From Rhodococcus coprophilus NBRC 100603 (lineage in GTDB: Bacteria; Actinomycetota; Actinomycetes; Mycobacteriales; Mycobacteriaceae): a DNA stretch of 64,000 nt. Shown here piece by piece: positions 38,048 through 47,291 of this stretch. The notes beneath the pieces are model-generated. The model had not been told where the DNA came from and made no database searches. It worked only from the letters and a program-made list of their open reading frames with translations. The stretch is taken from assembly GCF_001895045.1 (NCBI RefSeq), contig NZ_BDAM01000001.1:895486-959485 (forward strand). The letters are read 5' to 3'. The position numbers were made by a program, and so were the translations under genes. The number at the start of each line of letters is the position of its first letter. Within the stretch, counting starts at the first letter, position 1.

Positions 38048-38674
38048 TCAGCGTAGCGAAGGCGCGGTCGTCGTGCGCCGTGTGGCCCGAGCGCCTGAGG
38101 ACAGGACCCAGGCAGCGAGGATGCCGCCGAGCGCCCCGAACAGGTGACCTTGCCACGAGATCCAGGGCTGACTCGGGAGGACTCCCCACAGCATCCCGCC
38201 GTACACGAACAGGACGACGATGCCGAGAAGGATCTGCCCCGCTTTGCGCGTGAAGATTCCGCGCACGATCAGGTAGGTGAGCCAGCCGAAGATCAGCGTC
38301 GAGGCGCCGATGTGGTTCTCGCCGGTCCCGGCGAACAGCCACGTGCCGATGCCACCGACGAGCCAGATGATCGCCGTGGCCGCGATGCCCCGCCCGATGC
38401 CGGAGAGCATGACGAGGAATCCGAGCACGAGCGCGGGAACGGTGTTGGCCGTCAGGTGTGCCCAGTCTGCGTGCAGGAGCGGCGCGAACAGGATCCCCCA
38501 CAATCCGTCGCCGGTGCGAGGTTCCACACCCGCGGCGTCGAGGTCTGCGGGAAGGACAGTGTCCGCCGCTTCGATCCCGTAGAGGAGGACGAGGAACCCA
38601 CCGGTCCAGAGCGCGGCGCGCTGCCAGATCGGCCTGTGCGTGGAGCCGGTGCCGTTACCGGTCGGGATGGTCAT
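38048..38674 (-). CDS. rhomboid-family intramembrane serine protease (Rv1337-type)
   Basis: A 208-residue polytopic membrane protein with about six helices. The catalytic Ser is in HIGASTLIFG and the His in WQGHLFGALGG; an upstream LLHADWAHLTANT matches the rhomboid loop. The substrate is unknown. The ATG is 6 nt after CACAAT, a -10-like hexamer. The stop of the P1-family gene is 27 nt upstream, so the two may be in one operon. Confidence 0.88.
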   Translation of the reverse strand: MTIPTGNGTGSTHRPIWQRAALWTGGFLVLLYGIEAADTVLPADLDAAGVEPRTGDGLWGILFAPLLHADWAHLTANTVPALVLGFLVMLSGIGRGIAATAIIWLVGGIGTWLFAGTGENHIGASTLIFGWLTYLIVRGIFTRKAGQILLGIVVLFVYGGMLWGVLPSQPWISWQGHLFGALGGILAAWVLSSGARATRRTTTAPSLR

Positions 38675-38701
38675 TGCTCCATTGTGGCCTTCTGGGCGGG
38701 A

Positions 38702-39796
38702 TCAGGTCGTCGGCGAGCGGAATGCGGACGGAAAGACCTCGCGGTAGGACGGGATTCCGGCGACGCCGGTCGCCGCGAGGACCGCATCGACGATCGCTCG
38801 CTCGACGGCCTCCGCGGCGGCGACCCCCACCGCGGCGAGGACGGGCAGGCCCGGATCGAAGGCATCCGGTATGCCGGGGCCGTCGGGAAGGTGGGCTGTG
38901 CCGGTGGCGAGGCCGAAGATCGTGTCGCCGTCGAGCGGGGAGTGGGCGGGCCGTACGGCGCGGGCGAGTCCGTCGTGACCGGCGACCGCCATCCGCCGGC
39001 ACGCCACCTTCGACAGCGGCGCGTCGGTCGCTACCACCCCGATGGTGGTGTTCAGGACGGTTCCCTTTTCGCCGAGGGCGCGCGCCGCGGCGACTTCGGA
39101 CGCGATGGGCGTCGACATTCCCAGTTCTGCGGCGCGGGCGTATCCCAACCCCCAGGGCAGGCCGGTTTCGGGATCTGTCACCGAACCGACGGGGTTAGCG
39201 ACCATGAGCGCGGCCACCGTCACTCCCGCGGCGGGTCCGTCGGTGATCCGCACGCTTGCCGAGCCGATTCCCCCTTTGAGAACCCCCGCCCGGGCGCCGG
39301 TTCCGGCGCCGACGGATCCGCGCGCGAGCGAGGTGTCGCCGGCGGCGGCAGCCGCCGCATACCCTGCGGCGGCATCCGGTCGCACGTCCCATGCCCCGAC
39401 CGGGAGATCGAAGATCACCGCACCCGGGACGATCGGCACGACGGCGCCGGGCGCACCCATGGGAATGCCGCGGCCACGCTCTTCCAGGAATCGCATGACG
39501 CCGTCTGCGGCGGCGAGCCCGTAGGCGCTACCGCCGGTGAGCAGCACCGCGTCGACGCGCTGCACCGAATGGCTCGGGTCGAGCAGGTCGGTTTCCCGCG
39601 TGCCCGGCCCCCCGCCGCGTACGTCGACGGACGCTACCGCTGAGGACTCGGCGAGGACGACGGTGCATCCGGTGGCGGATCCGTGTCCGGGGACGCCGTC
39701 GTGCGCGAGACGAACGTCGGCGTCGAGGGCCTGCCAGTGCCCGACGCGCAGACCGGGCACATCGAGGATGGAGTCGGTCGGCCCGGCGACCGTCAC
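38702..39796 (-). CDS. P1/S58-family Ntn hydrolase (DmpA/NylC-like, Rv1333-type)
   Basis: A 364-residue self-processing N-terminal nucleophile hydrolase. In DmpA aminopeptidase and nylon oligomer hydrolase NylC the chain cuts itself before a Ser or Thr that then becomes the nucleophile. Here the site reads GTVLN-TTIGVVATDAPL, so cleavage between Asn249 and Thr250 is predicted, the same Asn/Thr pair as NylC. Other family segments are LLTGGSAYGL and GSVGAGTGA. Activity on D- or L-amino acid amides or beta-peptides is possible. The GTG overlaps the DUF2017 stop by 4 bases (GTGA). Confidence 0.85.
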   Translation of the reverse strand: MTVAGPTDSILDVPGLRVGHWQALDADVRLAHDGVPGHGSATGCTVVLAESSAVASVDVRGGGPGTRETDLLDPSHSVQRVDAVLLTGGSAYGLAAADGVMRFLEERGRGIPMGAPGAVVPIVPGAVIFDLPVGAWDVRPDAAAGYAAAAAAGDTSLARGSVGAGTGARAGVLKGGIGSASVRITDGPAAGVTVAALMVANPVGSVTDPETGLPWGLGYARAAELGMSTPIASEVAAARALGEKGTVLNTTIGVVATDAPLSKVACRRMAVAGHDGLARAVRPAHSPLDGDTIFGLATGTAHLPDGPGIPDAFDPGLPVLAAVGVAAAEAVERAIVDAVLAATGVAGIPSYREVFPSAFRSPTT

Positions 39797-40371
39797 GGCT
39801 GGAGGGCCTGTACCAGCGAATCCTGCACCCACGTGAGCCAGTGGTAGACGTCGAGATGCGGGGCGCGCGGATCGTCGTCGTCGAGAGTCTCGGGTGTGTC
39901 GTCGTCGATGTCGAGGGTCGCGCCGAGCGCAAGGCGGACGTCGTTGAGTCCGTACAGCCACGCTTCGGCCTGCTCGGGAGTCAGGACGACGCGGCCGCCG
40001 GACTCGGGCACGGTGCGCAGGATCATCGCCCCGGCGGCGAGTTTCGCATCGATGATGCTGGGCTCGTGGAGGCTGCGCATCGCGCCGTTGAGGTCGGCGG
40101 ACTCGTCGTCGGCGTTCGTGGCCGCGTCCGGGTCGGGGCGATGGAAGTCGGGAAGCAGTCGCCGCACGGCCGGGATGTCCGGCGGGGTGGCGTTACCGGT
40201 GCGCAGTCCGGTCAGCTGGGCCAGATCGTCCTGCGGCGCCTGGCCGGCGCGATCCTCGAGCATGCCCAGCACGGATGCGACCAAAGACCTCAGGACCGAC
40301 GCCTCGTGGGCGTCCATCTCCGAGCGAAGTTTCGGTCCGCTGAGCGAGTTCTTCCTGATCCACGGCCGCAC
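39793..40371 (-). CDS. DUF2017 protein (Rv1332-type)
   Basis: A 192-residue soluble, mostly helical protein of the actinobacterial DUF2017 family, always near clpS in relatives known to me. It contains a conserved helix near EASVLRSLVASVLGMLEDR and an acidic segment near the C-terminus. The start is the GTG at 40371 with AGGAGG 11 nt upstream. clpS ends 27 nt before it, and the P1-family gene overlaps its end, so the three are probably one transcript. Function unknown. Confidence 0.82.
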   Translation of the reverse strand: MRPWIRKNSLSGPKLRSEMDAHEASVLRSLVASVLGMLEDRAGQAPQDDLAQLTGLRTGNATPPDIPAVRRLLPDFHRPDPDAATNADDESADLNGAMRSLHEPSIIDAKLAAGAMILRTVPESGGRVVLTPEQAEAWLYGLNDVRLALGATLDIDDDTPETLDDDDPRAPHLDVYHWLTWVQDSLVQALQP

Positions 40372-40398
40372 GTCGGTCGGGTCCTCCTGTGGGTGGGG

Positions 40399-40734
40399 TC
40401 ATTCGTCCCGTTGCATGGTCGCCCACAAACCGGCGGCATGGAGACGCTCTACATCGTGCTCCATCTTGTCACGCGTGCCACTCGAGACGACGGCCTTGCC
40501 CTCGTTGTGGACTTCGAGCATCAGTTCGGTGGCTTTGGCCTTGCTGTACCCGAACAGCTTCTGGAATATGAACGTCACGTAGTGCATCAGATTGACCGGG
40601 TCGTCCCAGACCACGGTGACCCATGGCCGGTCGACGGCCGCGGCCCCCTCGACCGCCTCGGCCTCGGCCGGGACGGCCTGGCCCGCTGCCATCATGCGGA
40701 CGTCGAACTCATCTGTCGTGGACCCCGGCACCAT
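40399..40734 (-). CDS. clpS: ATP-dependent Clp protease adaptor ClpS
   Basis: A 111-residue adaptor that delivers N-end-rule substrates to ClpC/ClpP. The core is [25 protein letters not shown] followed by the helix [17 protein letters not shown]; the DD/N pair and the following Met/His region form the N-degron pocket. The ATG at 40734 lies 7 nt after TACCCT and looks leaderless. It is divergent from pncB with about 70 bp between starts. Confidence 0.93.
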   Translation of the reverse strand: MVPGSTTDEFDVRMMAAGQAVPAEAEAVEGAAAVDRPWVTVVWDDPVNLMHYVTFIFQKLFGYSKAKATELMLEVHNEGKAVVSSGTRDKMEHDVERLHAAGLWATMQRDE

Positions 40735-40803
40735 AAGGTCCAGGGTACGACGTCGGCGCGCGTCGAAAAACCCGCCCACCGGCCCTCGATCTACAGTATT
40801 CGA

Positions 40804-42135
40804 GTGTCCGAAGCCACCTCCGCTGTGATTCCCGGCAGCACCGCACTGTTCACCGACAAATACGAACTGACGATGCTCGAAGCCGCACTGGCCGACGGGT
40901 CGGGTGATCGCCCCTGCGTATTCGAGGTGTTCGCCCGGCGCCTACCCAGCGGTCGCCGGTACGGCGTGGTCGCCGGTACCGGCCGCCTCATCGACGCCCT
41001 CGCGACGTTCACCTTCGGGGAGAGCGAACTGGCATCGGTGTCGAGGTTTCTGGCGCCCGGCACCGTCGAGTGGCTGCGAAACTTCCGTTTCTCCGGCGAC
41101 ATCGACGGTTATCGCGAAGGCGATTTCTACTTCCCCGGCTCCCCGATCCTGTCGGTGAGCGGGACGTTCGCCGAATGCGTGCTGCTCGAGACGCTGGTGC
41201 TGTCGATCTTCAACCACGACAGCGCGGTGGCGTCCGCGGCCGCACGGATGGTCAGCGTCGCCGACGGGCGCACCCTGATCGAGATGGGCTCGCGTCGCAC
41301 GCACGAGGAAGCGGCGGTCGCTGCGACCCGCGCCGCGTATCTCGCGGGTTTCGACTCGACGTCGAATCTGGAAGCGGCACGTCGCTTCGGTATCCCCGCG
41401 GCGGGCACCGCGGCGCACGCGTTCACGCTGCTGCACACGACGTCCGCGGGCCGGGACGAGGCGTCGGCCTTCCGCAGCCAGGTCGAGACGCTCGGGGTGG
41501 ATACCACGTTGCTGGTCGACACCTACGACATCACGGCCGGAGTGAACACCGCGATCGAGGTCGCGGGCCCCGGTCTCGGCGCCGTCCGCATCGACTCCGG
41601 TGATCTCGGTGTCCTCGCGCGGCAGGTCCGCCGTCAGCTCGACGGCCTCGGCGCGAACCGCACCAAGATCGTCATGTCGGGCGATCTCGACGAGTACGGA
41701 ATCGCGGGCCTGCGCGCCGAGCCCGTGGACGCATACGGCGTCGGGACGTCGGTGGTGACCGGCTCGGGAGCTCCCACCGCGGGCATGGTCTACAAGCTCG
41801 TCGAGGTCGCGGGTATTCCGGTCGAGAAGCGCAGCGCCGCGAAGGAGTCGCGTGGCGGGGCGAAGAAGGCAGTGCGGTATGCGCGTCGCAGCGGCACACT
41901 CGTCGAGGAAGTGGTTTATCCGGCCGACCTCGATCGGGTCCCCGACGGTGACGGATCGGTCGTGCACGACCTGATGGTTCCTCTCGTCCGCGACGGTGAC
42001 CCGGTCGGTGGTCTTCCGACGCTCGAGGAGAGCCGACGTTTCCTTTCCCGGGGCATGGTGAGCCTGCCGTGGGAGGGGATGACGTTGTCGGCCGGTGATC
42101 CCGCGATCCCGACCCGGTTCGTTCGCGCGAGGTAA
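40804..42135 (+). CDS. pncB: nicotinate phosphoribosyltransferase
   Basis: A 443-residue enzyme of NAD salvage, converting nicotinate and PRPP to nicotinate mononucleotide (Rv1330c is 448 residues). It begins with the conserved [13 protein letters not shown]; the phosphorylated His should be in [13 protein letters not shown], and the PRPP/phosphate loop appears at VRIDSGDL and [10 protein letters not shown]. The GTG start follows TACAGT (40792-40797) by 6 nt. A longer reading from about 39841 is a shadow over the opposite-strand genes. Confidence 0.94.
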   Translation: MSEATSAVIPGSTALFTDKYELTMLEAALADGSGDRPCVFEVFARRLPSGRRYGVVAGTGRLIDALATFTFGESELASVSRFLAPGTVEWLRNFRFSGDIDGYREGDFYFPGSPILSVSGTFAECVLLETLVLSIFNHDSAVASAAARMVSVADGRTLIEMGSRRTHEEAAVAATRAAYLAGFDSTSNLEAARRFGIPAAGTAAHAFTLLHTTSAGRDEASAFRSQVETLGVDTTLLVDTYDITAGVNTAIEVAGPGLGAVRIDSGDLGVLARQVRRQLDGLGANRTKIVMSGDLDEYGIAGLRAEPVDAYGVGTSVVTGSGAPTAGMVYKLVEVAGIPVEKRSAAKESRGGAKKAVRYARRSGTLVEEVVYPADLDRVPDGDGSVVHDLMVPLVRDGDPVGGLPTLEESRRFLSRGMVSLPWEGMTLSAGDPAIPTRFVRAR

Positions 42136-42245
42136 CCAGCCCGCGGGACCGGCGCCCGGTGGACGCACGGTGCCGTGTCCCGGATCGCCGCGGACCGCGT
42201 CGGCCGGACCCGAAACCTGACGGTGCTGCCCGCTACCCTTGACGG

Positions 42246-44273
42246 GTGCCCGATCTTCCCGAAGTGCCCGAGCTGTTGCGAACCGCGGTACACGCGCTGG
42301 GCGGCAAGGAACGACGGAACCAGCTGACCATGGCGTCGGCAGTGGCACACAGCATCGACACCGGCGAGCACCTGGCCGTCCAGGCCGGCACCGGTACCGG
42401 CAAGTCGCTTGCATATCTCGTTCCGAGTATCCGGTACGCGGTCCGCACCGGCCGCACCGTCGTCGTCTCCACTGCCACCATCGCGCTGCAACGACAACTC
42501 GTCGAGCGCGACCTTCCGCGGCTCGCAAAGGCGCTCACCGATTCGCTGGGCCGCAGGCCACGTTTCGCGATCCTCAAAGGCCGCGGAAATTATCTGTGCC
42601 TCAACAAGATTCATACCGGTCTCGCGGAAGAACCACCGGACACCGGGCTGTTCGACGCCTTCGCGCTCTCGCGCATCGGACGTGAGGTGCGCCGGGTCAC
42701 CGAGTGGTCCTCCGAGACGGATACGGGCGACCGCGACGACCTGAGCCCCGGCGTTTCCGACCAGGCCTGGCGTCAGGTCAGCGTCACCGCGCGCGAATGT
42801 CTCGGCAAGTCGCGCTGCCCGGTGGGCGAGGACTGCTTCGCCGAGATCGCGCGCGCGGAAGCGGCGCAGGTCGACGTCGTCGTCACCAACCACGCGCTCC
42901 TCGCCATCGACGCGATCACCGGCATCCAGATCCTCCCCGAGCACGACGTGGTGGTCGTCGACGAGGCGCACGAACTCGTCGACCGGGTCACCGGGGTCGC
43001 CACCGCCGAACTGTCGGGCAGCAGCGTCTCCGCTGCCGCGCGACGGTGCCTCAAGCTCGCGGGAGACGAGGAAGTCGACCGGCTCGAGGGCGCCGCAGAA
43101 AACTGGGATGCCCTGCTCGACGAGCTTCCACCCGGACGGTGGGACGCGGTGCCCGACGGCGCGGGTGCCGCACTCGCCGCGATCCGCGACGCCGCGTGGG
43201 CGGTGCACACCTCGATCGGGTCGCCCAAACCCGGCATGGATCCTGAGGCCGCCGCGGCTCGCAGTCAGGCTCTCGCGGAGATCGACGACGTCCACGATTG
43301 CGCCGTGCGCATCCTGACGGCCTTCGACGAGCCCGATCCGTCGCAACGCAAGGATGTCGTCTGGCTCGCGGCCGACGAGTTCCGCGGCGTCGCCCGCCGC
43401 ACTGTCCGGATGGCGCCGCTGTCGGTGGGCGGTCTGCTGCGCTCGAAGCTCTTCGGCGAATCGACGGTCGTCCTCACCTCCGCGACCTTGACCGTCGGTG
43501 GTTCGTTCGACGGTCTCGCCGTCGACTGGGGGCTTCCCCCGCAGTCTCCGAGCCGCAGCGACACCGCCGCGGCTTCCGGCGCGGAGCCGCCCTCGGACAC
43601 GAGCACCCTGAAATGGAACGGCATCGACGTCGGATCGCCGTTCGACCACGAGAAATCCGGCATCCTCTACATCGCCAAGAAGCTGCCGCCGCCCGGCCGC
43701 GACGGGATGCCGCCGAGCCATCTCGACGAGATCGAGAAGCTGGTCACCGCTGCCGGCGGACGCACACTCGGGCTGTTCTCGTCGATGCGTGCGGCGAAGG
43801 CCGCCGCCGAGGCCTTGCGCGAACGTGTGGACACCCCGATCTTGTGTCAAGGCGACGACGCGACCGGCGCGCTGGTCGAGAAGTTCGCCGCCGACGAACC
43901 GACGAGCCTGTTCGGCACGCTGTCGTTGTGGCAGGGGGTCGACGTGCCCGGACCGTCACTGTCTCTGGTGATCATCGACCGCATCCCGTTTCCCCGGCCC
44001 GACGATCCCCTGCTCGTCGCCCGCCAGCGAGCGGTCGAGGCCCGCGGCGGCAACGGGTTCATGGCGGTCGCGGCGAACCACGCGGCGTTGCTCCTCGCTC
44101 AGGGCGTGGGCAGGCTGCTTCGCAGCACCGAGGACCGCGGCGTGATCGCGGTGCTCGATTCCCGGCTGGCGACCGCCCGGTACGGCAGCTACCTGCGCGC
44201 GTCGCTGCCGCCGTTCTGGGAGACGACCGACCCCGAAATCGTGCGCAAGGCATTGGCCCGCCTACGTGGCTGA
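42246..44273 (+). CDS. dinG: DinG-family ATP-dependent DNA helicase
   Basis: A 675-residue superfamily 2, XPD-like 5'-to-3' helicase. Walker A is AVQAGTGTGKS (residues 44-54) and the DEAH box is at 239-242. Four cysteines between motifs I and II (Cys118, 185, 191 and 197) should hold the 4Fe-4S cluster. Motif VI is QGVGRLLRS. It processes D-loops and R-loops in repair. The GTG follows TACCCT (42234-42239) by 6 nt. No LexA box is apparent just upstream. It converges with glgP. Confidence 0.93.
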   Translation: MPDLPEVPELLRTAVHALGGKERRNQLTMASAVAHSIDTGEHLAVQAGTGTGKSLAYLVPSIRYAVRTGRTVVVSTATIALQRQLVERDLPRLAKALTDSLGRRPRFAILKGRGNYLCLNKIHTGLAEEPPDTGLFDAFALSRIGREVRRVTEWSSETDTGDRDDLSPGVSDQAWRQVSVTARECLGKSRCPVGEDCFAEIARAEAAQVDVVVTNHALLAIDAITGIQILPEHDVVVVDEAHELVDRVTGVATAELSGSSVSAAARRCLKLAGDEEVDRLEGAAENWDALLDELPPGRWDAVPDGAGAALAAIRDAAWAVHTSIGSPKPGMDPEAAAARSQALAEIDDVHDCAVRILTAFDEPDPSQRKDVVWLAADEFRGVARRTVRMAPLSVGGLLRSKLFGESTVVLTSATLTVGGSFDGLAVDWGLPPQSPSRSDTAAASGAEPPSDTSTLKWNGIDVGSPFDHEKSGILYIAKKLPPPGRDGMPPSHLDEIEKLVTAAGGRTLGLFSSMRAAKAAAEALRERVDTPILCQGDDATGALVEKFAADEPTSLFGTLSLWQGVDVPGPSLSLVIIDRIPFPRPDDPLLVARQRAVEARGGNGFMAVAANHAALLLAQGVGRLLRSTEDRGVIAVLDSRLATARYGSYLRASLPPFWETTDPEIVRKALARLRG

Positions 44274-44278
44274 CCTGC

Positions 44279-44315
44279 GGGTGGATCCGGTTCGCGACGG
44301 AACGCGGATCCACCC
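44279..44315. terminator. bidirectional terminator between dinG and glgP
   Basis: GGGTGGATCCG (44279-44289) pairs with CGGATCCACCC (44305-44315), and GTTC/GAAC forms an inner stem. It begins 6 nt after dinG and lies 10 nt from the glgP stop. Confidence 0.85.
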
Positions 44316-44324
44316 GGTCGCACA

Positions 44325-46901
44325 TCAGGGCAGGCGGACCATGCCGAACTCTGCCGGCGAGGCGAGCAGATCGTGGTGCGGCAACACCCGCACGGTGTAA
44401 CCGACCGGTCCGGCCAGCGGCAACCTGACATCTGCCTCGAACACTTCACCGAACGATCCCTTGCCGGTGTGGGTCATCGGGATCGAGACGATGTCGCTGA
44501 GCGAGTCGTCCGATCCGACCCGGCCGATCACCGCCTGCACCTCGACGTCGTCGGGCGCGAGCGCTCCGAGTTCCACGTGGGCAGTGACCGCGAGCCTCGA
44601 GCCGATCTCGGGCACCTCGGGCAGCCCTTCGGTATCGACCTGCGCGACCCGCACCGACGGCCATGCCGCTTCGAGTCGCTCCCGGTACTCGGCGACGGCC
44701 TTCGCACCGGCGAAGTCGTCGGCCGCGACGGACCGCGCGGCCGCTGCCGCCGGAATGTAGTAGTCGACGGCGTAGTCGCGGACCATGCGCGAGGCGAGCA
44801 CCTTCGGTCCCAAATTCTCGAGAGTGTGGCGCACCATCTCGATCCACCGGCCGGGCACTCCGTCCCCGTCGCGGTCGTAGAAGCGCGGAAGCACCGAACG
44901 TTCCAGCAGTTCGTACAGCGCATTCGCTTCGAGGTCGTCGCGGCGTACGTCGTCGACCCCGTCGGCGGTGGGGATCGCCCAGCCGTTCTCACCGTCGTAC
45001 ATCTCGTCCCACCATCCGTCGCGGATGGACAGGTTGAGTCCGCCGTTGAGCGCCGACTTCATGCCGGACGTCCCGCAGGCCTCCAGCGGACGGAGCGGGT
45101 TGTTGAGCCACACGTCGCAACCCCAGTAGAGGTAGCGCGCCATGGACATGTCGTAGTCGGGCAGGAACACCACGCGGTGCCGGACGTCGTACTCGTCGGC
45201 GAACCGCACGACCTGCTGGATGAGCGCCTTTCCACCGTCGTCGGCGGGATGGCTCTTGCCCGCGACGACCAGCTGGAGTGGCCGTTCGGGGTCGAGGAGC
45301 AGTGCCCGCAACCGCTCCGGGTCGCGCAGCATCAACGTCAGGCGCTTGTAGGTGGGCACGCGCCGCGCGAAACCGATGGTGAGGACACCGGGTTCGAAGA
45401 CCGAATCGACCCAGCCCAGCTCGGCTTCGGTCGCACCGCGTTCGATCCACGAGTTGCGCAGACGACGACGCACTTCTTCGACGAGCATGCTTCGCAGGGT
45501 GTTGCGCATCTCCCACAGTTCGCGGGCGTCGACGGTCTGCAGCAGTTCCCATCCGCGCGATTCCTCGACGAGATCAGGTCCGGCCAGGCGATCGGCCAGG
45601 GCGAGCCATTCGCGCGCAGCCCAAGTGGGTGCGTGCACGCCGTTGGTGACGGATCCGATCGGAACCTCGGTGGCGTCGAACCCGGGCCACAGCTCCTCGA
45701 ACATGTTCCGGCTGACCGCGCCGTGCAGCTTCGAGACGCCGTTGCAGCGTTGCCCGAGCCGCAGTCCGAGGTGGGCCATGTTGAACACGTCCGGGTCGGA
45801 CTCGCGGCCCAGAGCGAGAATGCGGTCGACGGTGAGACCCGGCAGGAGCGCCGACTCGTTCTCGCCGTTACGCCCCGAGAAATAGTGGCGCACAAGGTCG
45901 ATCGGGAACCGGTCGATACCGGCGGGCACGGGCGTGTGCGTGGTGAAGACGGTTCCGGCCCGGACCGCGGCAAGCGCCTCGTCGAAATCGAGGCCTGTGC
46001 CCGTGACAAGTTCGCGGATGCGCTCGGCACCGAGGAAGCCCGCGTGTCCCTCGTTCATGTGGAACACGTCGGGGTCCGGCAGGCCGGCGATCCGGGTGTA
46101 GGCACGGACGGCACGCACACCGCCGATCCCGGCGAGGATCTCCTGCTTGATGCGGTGGTCCTGGTCGCCTCCGTAGAGCCGATCGGTGACCCCGCGGAGT
46201 TCTTCGTCGTTGCTCGCGATGTCCGAGTCGAGCAGCAGCAGCGGCACCCGGCCGATCTGGGCGATCCACACCCGCGCGTCGAGGGTGCGCCCGCCCGGAA
46301 TCTCGACCTGGACGAGCGCCGTGGAGCCGTCGGCCTCCGTGAGCAATTTGATCGGCAGCCCCTGCGGGTCGTATGCCGGATAGTGCTCGACCTGCCATCC
46401 ATCTGCGCTGAGCGACTGCCGGAAATAGCCGGAGCGGTAGAGCAATCCGACGCCGATCAGCGGCAGGCCCAGGTCCGAAGCCGCCTTGAGGTGGTCACCG
46501 GCGAGGATGCCGAGTCCGCCGGAGTAGTTGGGGAGGACTTCGGAGACGCCGAACTCCATGGAGAAGTACGCAATCCCCGCGGGCACGGCGGTGCCGCGTT
46601 CCTGTTGCTGCTGGTACCACCGGGGGCGGGACAGATAGTGGTCGAGATCGGCGGCGGCGGCGTCGAGCCGGACGAGGAATTCCTCGTTCTCCGCGAGGGC
46701 GTCGAGCCGCTCCGGTGGGACCTCGCCGAGCAGTCGGACGGGGTCGCTACCGCATCGCTCCCACAACTCGGGATCGACCGCGGCGAACAGATCCTGGGTC
46801 TCCGGATGCCACGACCATCTCAGGTTGGCGGTCAGTGTCCCCAACGCAGCGAGTCGCTCGGGAAGGTGGGCTCGTACGGTGAACCGACGCAAGGCTTTCA
46901 C
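44325..46901 (-). CDS. glgP: alpha-1,4-glucan phosphorylase
   Basis: An 858-residue phosphorylase releasing glucose 1-phosphate from alpha-glucan (Rv1328 is 863). It has the opening of the actinobacterial type (NLRWSWHPETQDLF), YFSMEFGVSE, NEGHAGF and the PLP-binding Lys in ACGTSGMKSALNG. I place the start at the GTG at 46901, which lies 7 nt after TAGGCT; an ATG 6 codons upstream (46919) would put the -10 box inside the gene. It is divergent from glgE-glgB, with which it forms the glucan-turnover set. Confidence 0.94.
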   Translation of the reverse strand: MKALRRFTVRAHLPERLAALGTLTANLRWSWHPETQDLFAAVDPELWERCGSDPVRLLGEVPPERLDALAENEEFLVRLDAAAADLDHYLSRPRWYQQQQERGTAVPAGIAYFSMEFGVSEVLPNYSGGLGILAGDHLKAASDLGLPLIGVGLLYRSGYFRQSLSADGWQVEHYPAYDPQGLPIKLLTEADGSTALVQVEIPGGRTLDARVWIAQIGRVPLLLLDSDIASNDEELRGVTDRLYGGDQDHRIKQEILAGIGGVRAVRAYTRIAGLPDPDVFHMNEGHAGFLGAERIRELVTGTGLDFDEALAAVRAGTVFTTHTPVPAGIDRFPIDLVRHYFSGRNGENESALLPGLTVDRILALGRESDPDVFNMAHLGLRLGQRCNGVSKLHGAVSRNMFEELWPGFDATEVPIGSVTNGVHAPTWAAREWLALADRLAGPDLVEESRGWELLQTVDARELWEMRNTLRSMLVEEVRRRLRNSWIERGATEAELGWVDSVFEPGVLTIGFARRVPTYKRLTLMLRDPERLRALLLDPERPLQLVVAGKSHPADDGGKALIQQVVRFADEYDVRHRVVFLPDYDMSMARYLYWGCDVWLNNPLRPLEACGTSGMKSALNGGLNLSIRDGWWDEMYDGENGWAIPTADGVDDVRRDDLEANALYELLERSVLPRFYDRDGDGVPGRWIEMVRHTLENLGPKVLASRMVRDYAVDYYIPAAAAARSVAADDFAGAKAVAEYRERLEAAWPSVRVAQVDTEGLPEVPEIGSRLAVTAHVELGALAPDDVEVQAVIGRVGSDDSLSDIVSIPMTHTGKGSFGEVFEADVRLPLAGPVGYTVRVLPHHDLLASPAEFGMVRLP

Positions 46902-47291
46902 TCTGGGAAGCCTACCCATGTCCGCCGCGGCGCGGCGCCTTCGGTGCCGGAACCGAGGACAGGGAGGACATATCCCCCGGCCCCATTCGAACAGCCCCGA
47001 CAAATCCGGCTCGGCCGGATGTGCACGCCCATGCGCTCGTCCTTTCGGATTGCCTCCGCGGAGACGTGGATCCGTACGGGAAAGAGGTTATGGAACGCCG
47101 CATTGCGCCTGGGTCACGCGCTGTGAACCGTGGGTAACCGATACGGTTCGTCACGCCCGATTCCGGGTATTCCGAGGTCACGATCAATGGTCGGCCGCGG
47201 GCCGCCGCCTCCATTACGGTTGACACAACACACGGCCGCAGTACGCCCCGGTCCCGGGTACGTCCCGGGCCCCGCACGGAACGGAGCAAGC
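46902..47291. promoter_or_regulatory. glgP-glgE divergent promoter region with inverted repeats
   Basis: No gene is supportable here. Besides the glgP -10 box, it contains GAACCGT (47125-47131) inverted against ACGGTTC (47143-47149), a TTGACA (47220-47225) that could be a -35 box for glgE, and CCCGGG-TACGT-CCCGGG (47253-47269), which would fold in the glgE leader. Confidence 0.5.

Noticed and set aside
39841..40803. N-terminal extension of pncB to 764 residues
   Set aside because: The extension is antisense to DUF2017 and clpS and unlike any phosphoribosyltransferase; a leaderless promoter fixes the start at 40804.
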